Positions 7,189 through 8,151 of a stretch of 8,151 nt of DNA are shown piece by piece; position 1 is the first letter of the stretch; the number at the start of each line of letters is the position of its first letter. Below the pieces are notes generated by a model that was given only the letters and a program-made list of their open reading frames with translations, did not search any database and was not told the origin of the DNA. Source of the stretch: Candidatus Puniceispirillum sp. (GTDB lineage: Bacteria; Pseudomonadota; Alphaproteobacteria; Puniceispirillales; Puniceispirillaceae); the NCBI GenBank assembly GCA_018668795.1, contig JABJBD010000070.1:1-8151 (forward strand). Direction: 5' to 3'. The translations under genes and the position numbers were made by a program.

Positions 7189-7206
7189 AGGGAGATACGG
7201 CGGTTG
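7189..7206 (+). promoter_or_regulatory. Ribosome-binding site and TTG start of the oxidoreductase
   Basis: AGGGAGA (7189-7195) lies about eight bases before TTG at 7204. Reading back in frame from the FAD motif, I find no ATG or GTG between the TTG and the upstream stretch at 7160-7200, and the TTG start yields the expected SDP-type N-terminus. This makes a rare TTG start the best choice, which can lower translation yield compared with ATG. Confidence 0.6.
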
Positions 7207-8151
7207 AGGAAAAGTGATCCAGTTTCAATCTGGGATATTACCGCAGCTGAAACTGAGCCAAATCAAACTAGTGCCGTTGGGGGGAAGGTTGATGTCGCTA
7301 TTGTTGGTGGTGGGTTTACCGGCCTTTCAACCGCTTTGCATTGTGCCGAAAAAGGCCTTTCATGTCATGTTATCGAAGCTAATCATGTTGGGTTTGGCGG
7401 GTCAGGACGCAATGTTGGGCTGGTGAACGCTGCAGCTTGGCTACCGCCACAGGATGTTCTCAAAATACTGGGTGAAGATTATGGCAGCCGATTCATAAAT
7501 CGGTTTAGTAGTGCGCCAGAGTATGTATTCTCTCTGATTGAAAAGTACCAGATTCAATGCAACCCAACCCGAACTGGAACGATTCATGCTGCGGATGGGC
7601 CAGCCGGGCTTGATGATTTGATTGCGCGCAAGGCAGCATGGGATAGGCTTGGTGAGCCGGTTGATTTGTTGTCGCGTGATGAGGCAGCATCACATATTGG
7701 CAGTACGGCTTTTTATGGAGCTCTTCTTGATCACCGTGCTGGAACTATTAATCCCATGGGCTATTGCCGTGGTCTTGCCCGAGCGGCGCTTGCGGCTGGT
7801 GCTTTAATGAGTGCGGGTACGACCGTGAAAGAATTAAAGCACGAGGCTGGTCTATGGCAGGTGGTTACAAACAAGGGTGCGCTGATGGCGCGTCATGTTA
7901 TTCTAGGAACCAATGCCTACACTGATGAATTATGGCCCGGGCTAAAACATAGCTTTACTATGATTCATTATTTTCAACTTGCCACAAGCCGGATGAGTGA
8001 TCGGATTCAACATATTTTGCCATATCGACAGGGGCTATGGGATACCGGAAAAATAATGTTAAGCCTTCGACGCGACCATACGGACCGGCTGATTATAGGC
8101 TCGATGGGACATTTGATGGGTTCGCATCATGGTGGAATCTCATACCGATGG
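7204..8151 (+). CDS. DAO-family FAD-dependent amine/amino-acid oxidoreductase, 3' end missing
   Basis: The first 316 codons of a flavoenzyme of the DAO superfamily (D-amino-acid dehydrogenase, gamma-glutamylputrescine oxidase and relatives), open to the right edge. The N-terminal Rossmann motif VDVAIVGGGFTG has the dinucleotide glycines Gly35, Gly37 and Gly40, with acidic Glu58 ending the second strand (CHVIEA) to bind the FAD ribose. GFGGSGRNVGLVN (63-75) is the usual FAD-contact segment. DHRAGTINPMGYCRGLARAA (196-215) and HVILGTNAYTD (about 231-241) are further family marks. The frame has no clear ATG; TTG 7204 is preceded by AGGGAGA about nine bases upstream and gives MRKSDPVSIWD, which fits relatives beginning SDP..W. 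The reaction would be FAD-dependent oxidation of a C-N bond to an imine. The exact substrate is unclear. Probably cotranscribed with the MFS and hydrolase genes. Confidence 0.88.
   Translation, partial: MRKSDPVSIWDITAAETEPNQTSAVGGKVDVAIVGGGFTGLSTALHCAEKGLSCHVIEANHVGFGGSGRNVGLVNAAAWLPPQDVLKILGEDYGSRFINRFSSAPEYVFSLIEKYQIQCNPTRTGTIHAADGPAGLDDLIARKAAWDRLGEPVDLLSRDEAASHIGSTAFYGALLDHRAGTINPMGYCRGLARAALAAGALMSAGTTVKELKHEAGLWQVVTNKGALMARHVILGTNAYTDELWPGLKHSFTMIHYFQLATSRMSDRIQHILPYRQGLWDTGKIMLSLRRDHTDRLIIGSMGHLMGSHHGGISYRW

Noticed and set aside
7214..7807. Short frames of 60-70 codons on both strands over the right end
   Set aside because: They are out of frame with the continuous FAD-oxidoreductase reading frame, which carries GGGFTG and later family motifs without interruption to the edge.
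1..8151. Mobile element, CRISPR array, tRNA, rRNA or riboswitch
   Set aside because: I found no transposase or integrase, repeat-spacer pattern, cloverleaf or conserved riboswitch core by reading; a covariance-model search would be needed to exclude small structured RNAs.

Overview
The window looks like ordinary chromosomal DNA of a Gram-negative, probably alphaproteobacterial, heterotroph. The base composition is moderate, genes are tightly packed with 1- and 4-base start/stop overlaps, the binding protein has a Sec signal peptide, and transport and amine-oxidation genes sit together. A marine lineage such as SAR116 would fit the codon style, but that is an impression and not something the sequence proves. 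I see no tRNA, rRNA, CRISPR array, transposase or phage gene.

The left half (1-4763, minus strand) is a peptide/opine/nickel-type ABC importer operon in the usual order: binding protein (dppA-like), two permeases (dppB, dppC) and two ATPases (dppD, dppF). dppF is cut by the left edge after 73 codons. The junctions are a 95-base gap holding a perfect 12-bp inverted repeat (dppA-dppB), a 1-base TAATG overlap (dppB-dppC), a near-overlap in which a GTG start fits best (dppC-dppD), and a 4-base ATGA overlap (dppD-dppF).

A divergent control region of about 180 bases (4764-4944) separates this operon from a plus-strand cluster. That cluster holds an alpha/beta hydrolase with a complete Ser-Asp-His triad (4945-5796), a 12-TM-type MFS exporter of the EntS/MFS_3 family (5818-7020), a 27-codon candidate small ORF with a very good Shine-Dalgarno site (7089-7172), and a DAO-family FAD-dependent amine/amino-acid oxidoreductase. 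The oxidoreductase apparently starts at TTG 7204 and runs off the right edge.

Read together, the set suggests a scavenging module. The ABC importer would bring in a peptide-like or amide-linked nitrogen compound, the hydrolase would cleave an ester, amide or lactone, and the FAD enzyme would oxidise the freed amine or amino acid. The MFS protein would export a product or analogue. This link rests on gene neighbourhood only; no substrate can be read from the sequence. Nothing here is clearly a new biological system. The best leads are the small ORF at 7089-7172, the dppA-dppB stem-loop, and the combination of genes around the divergent promoter region.
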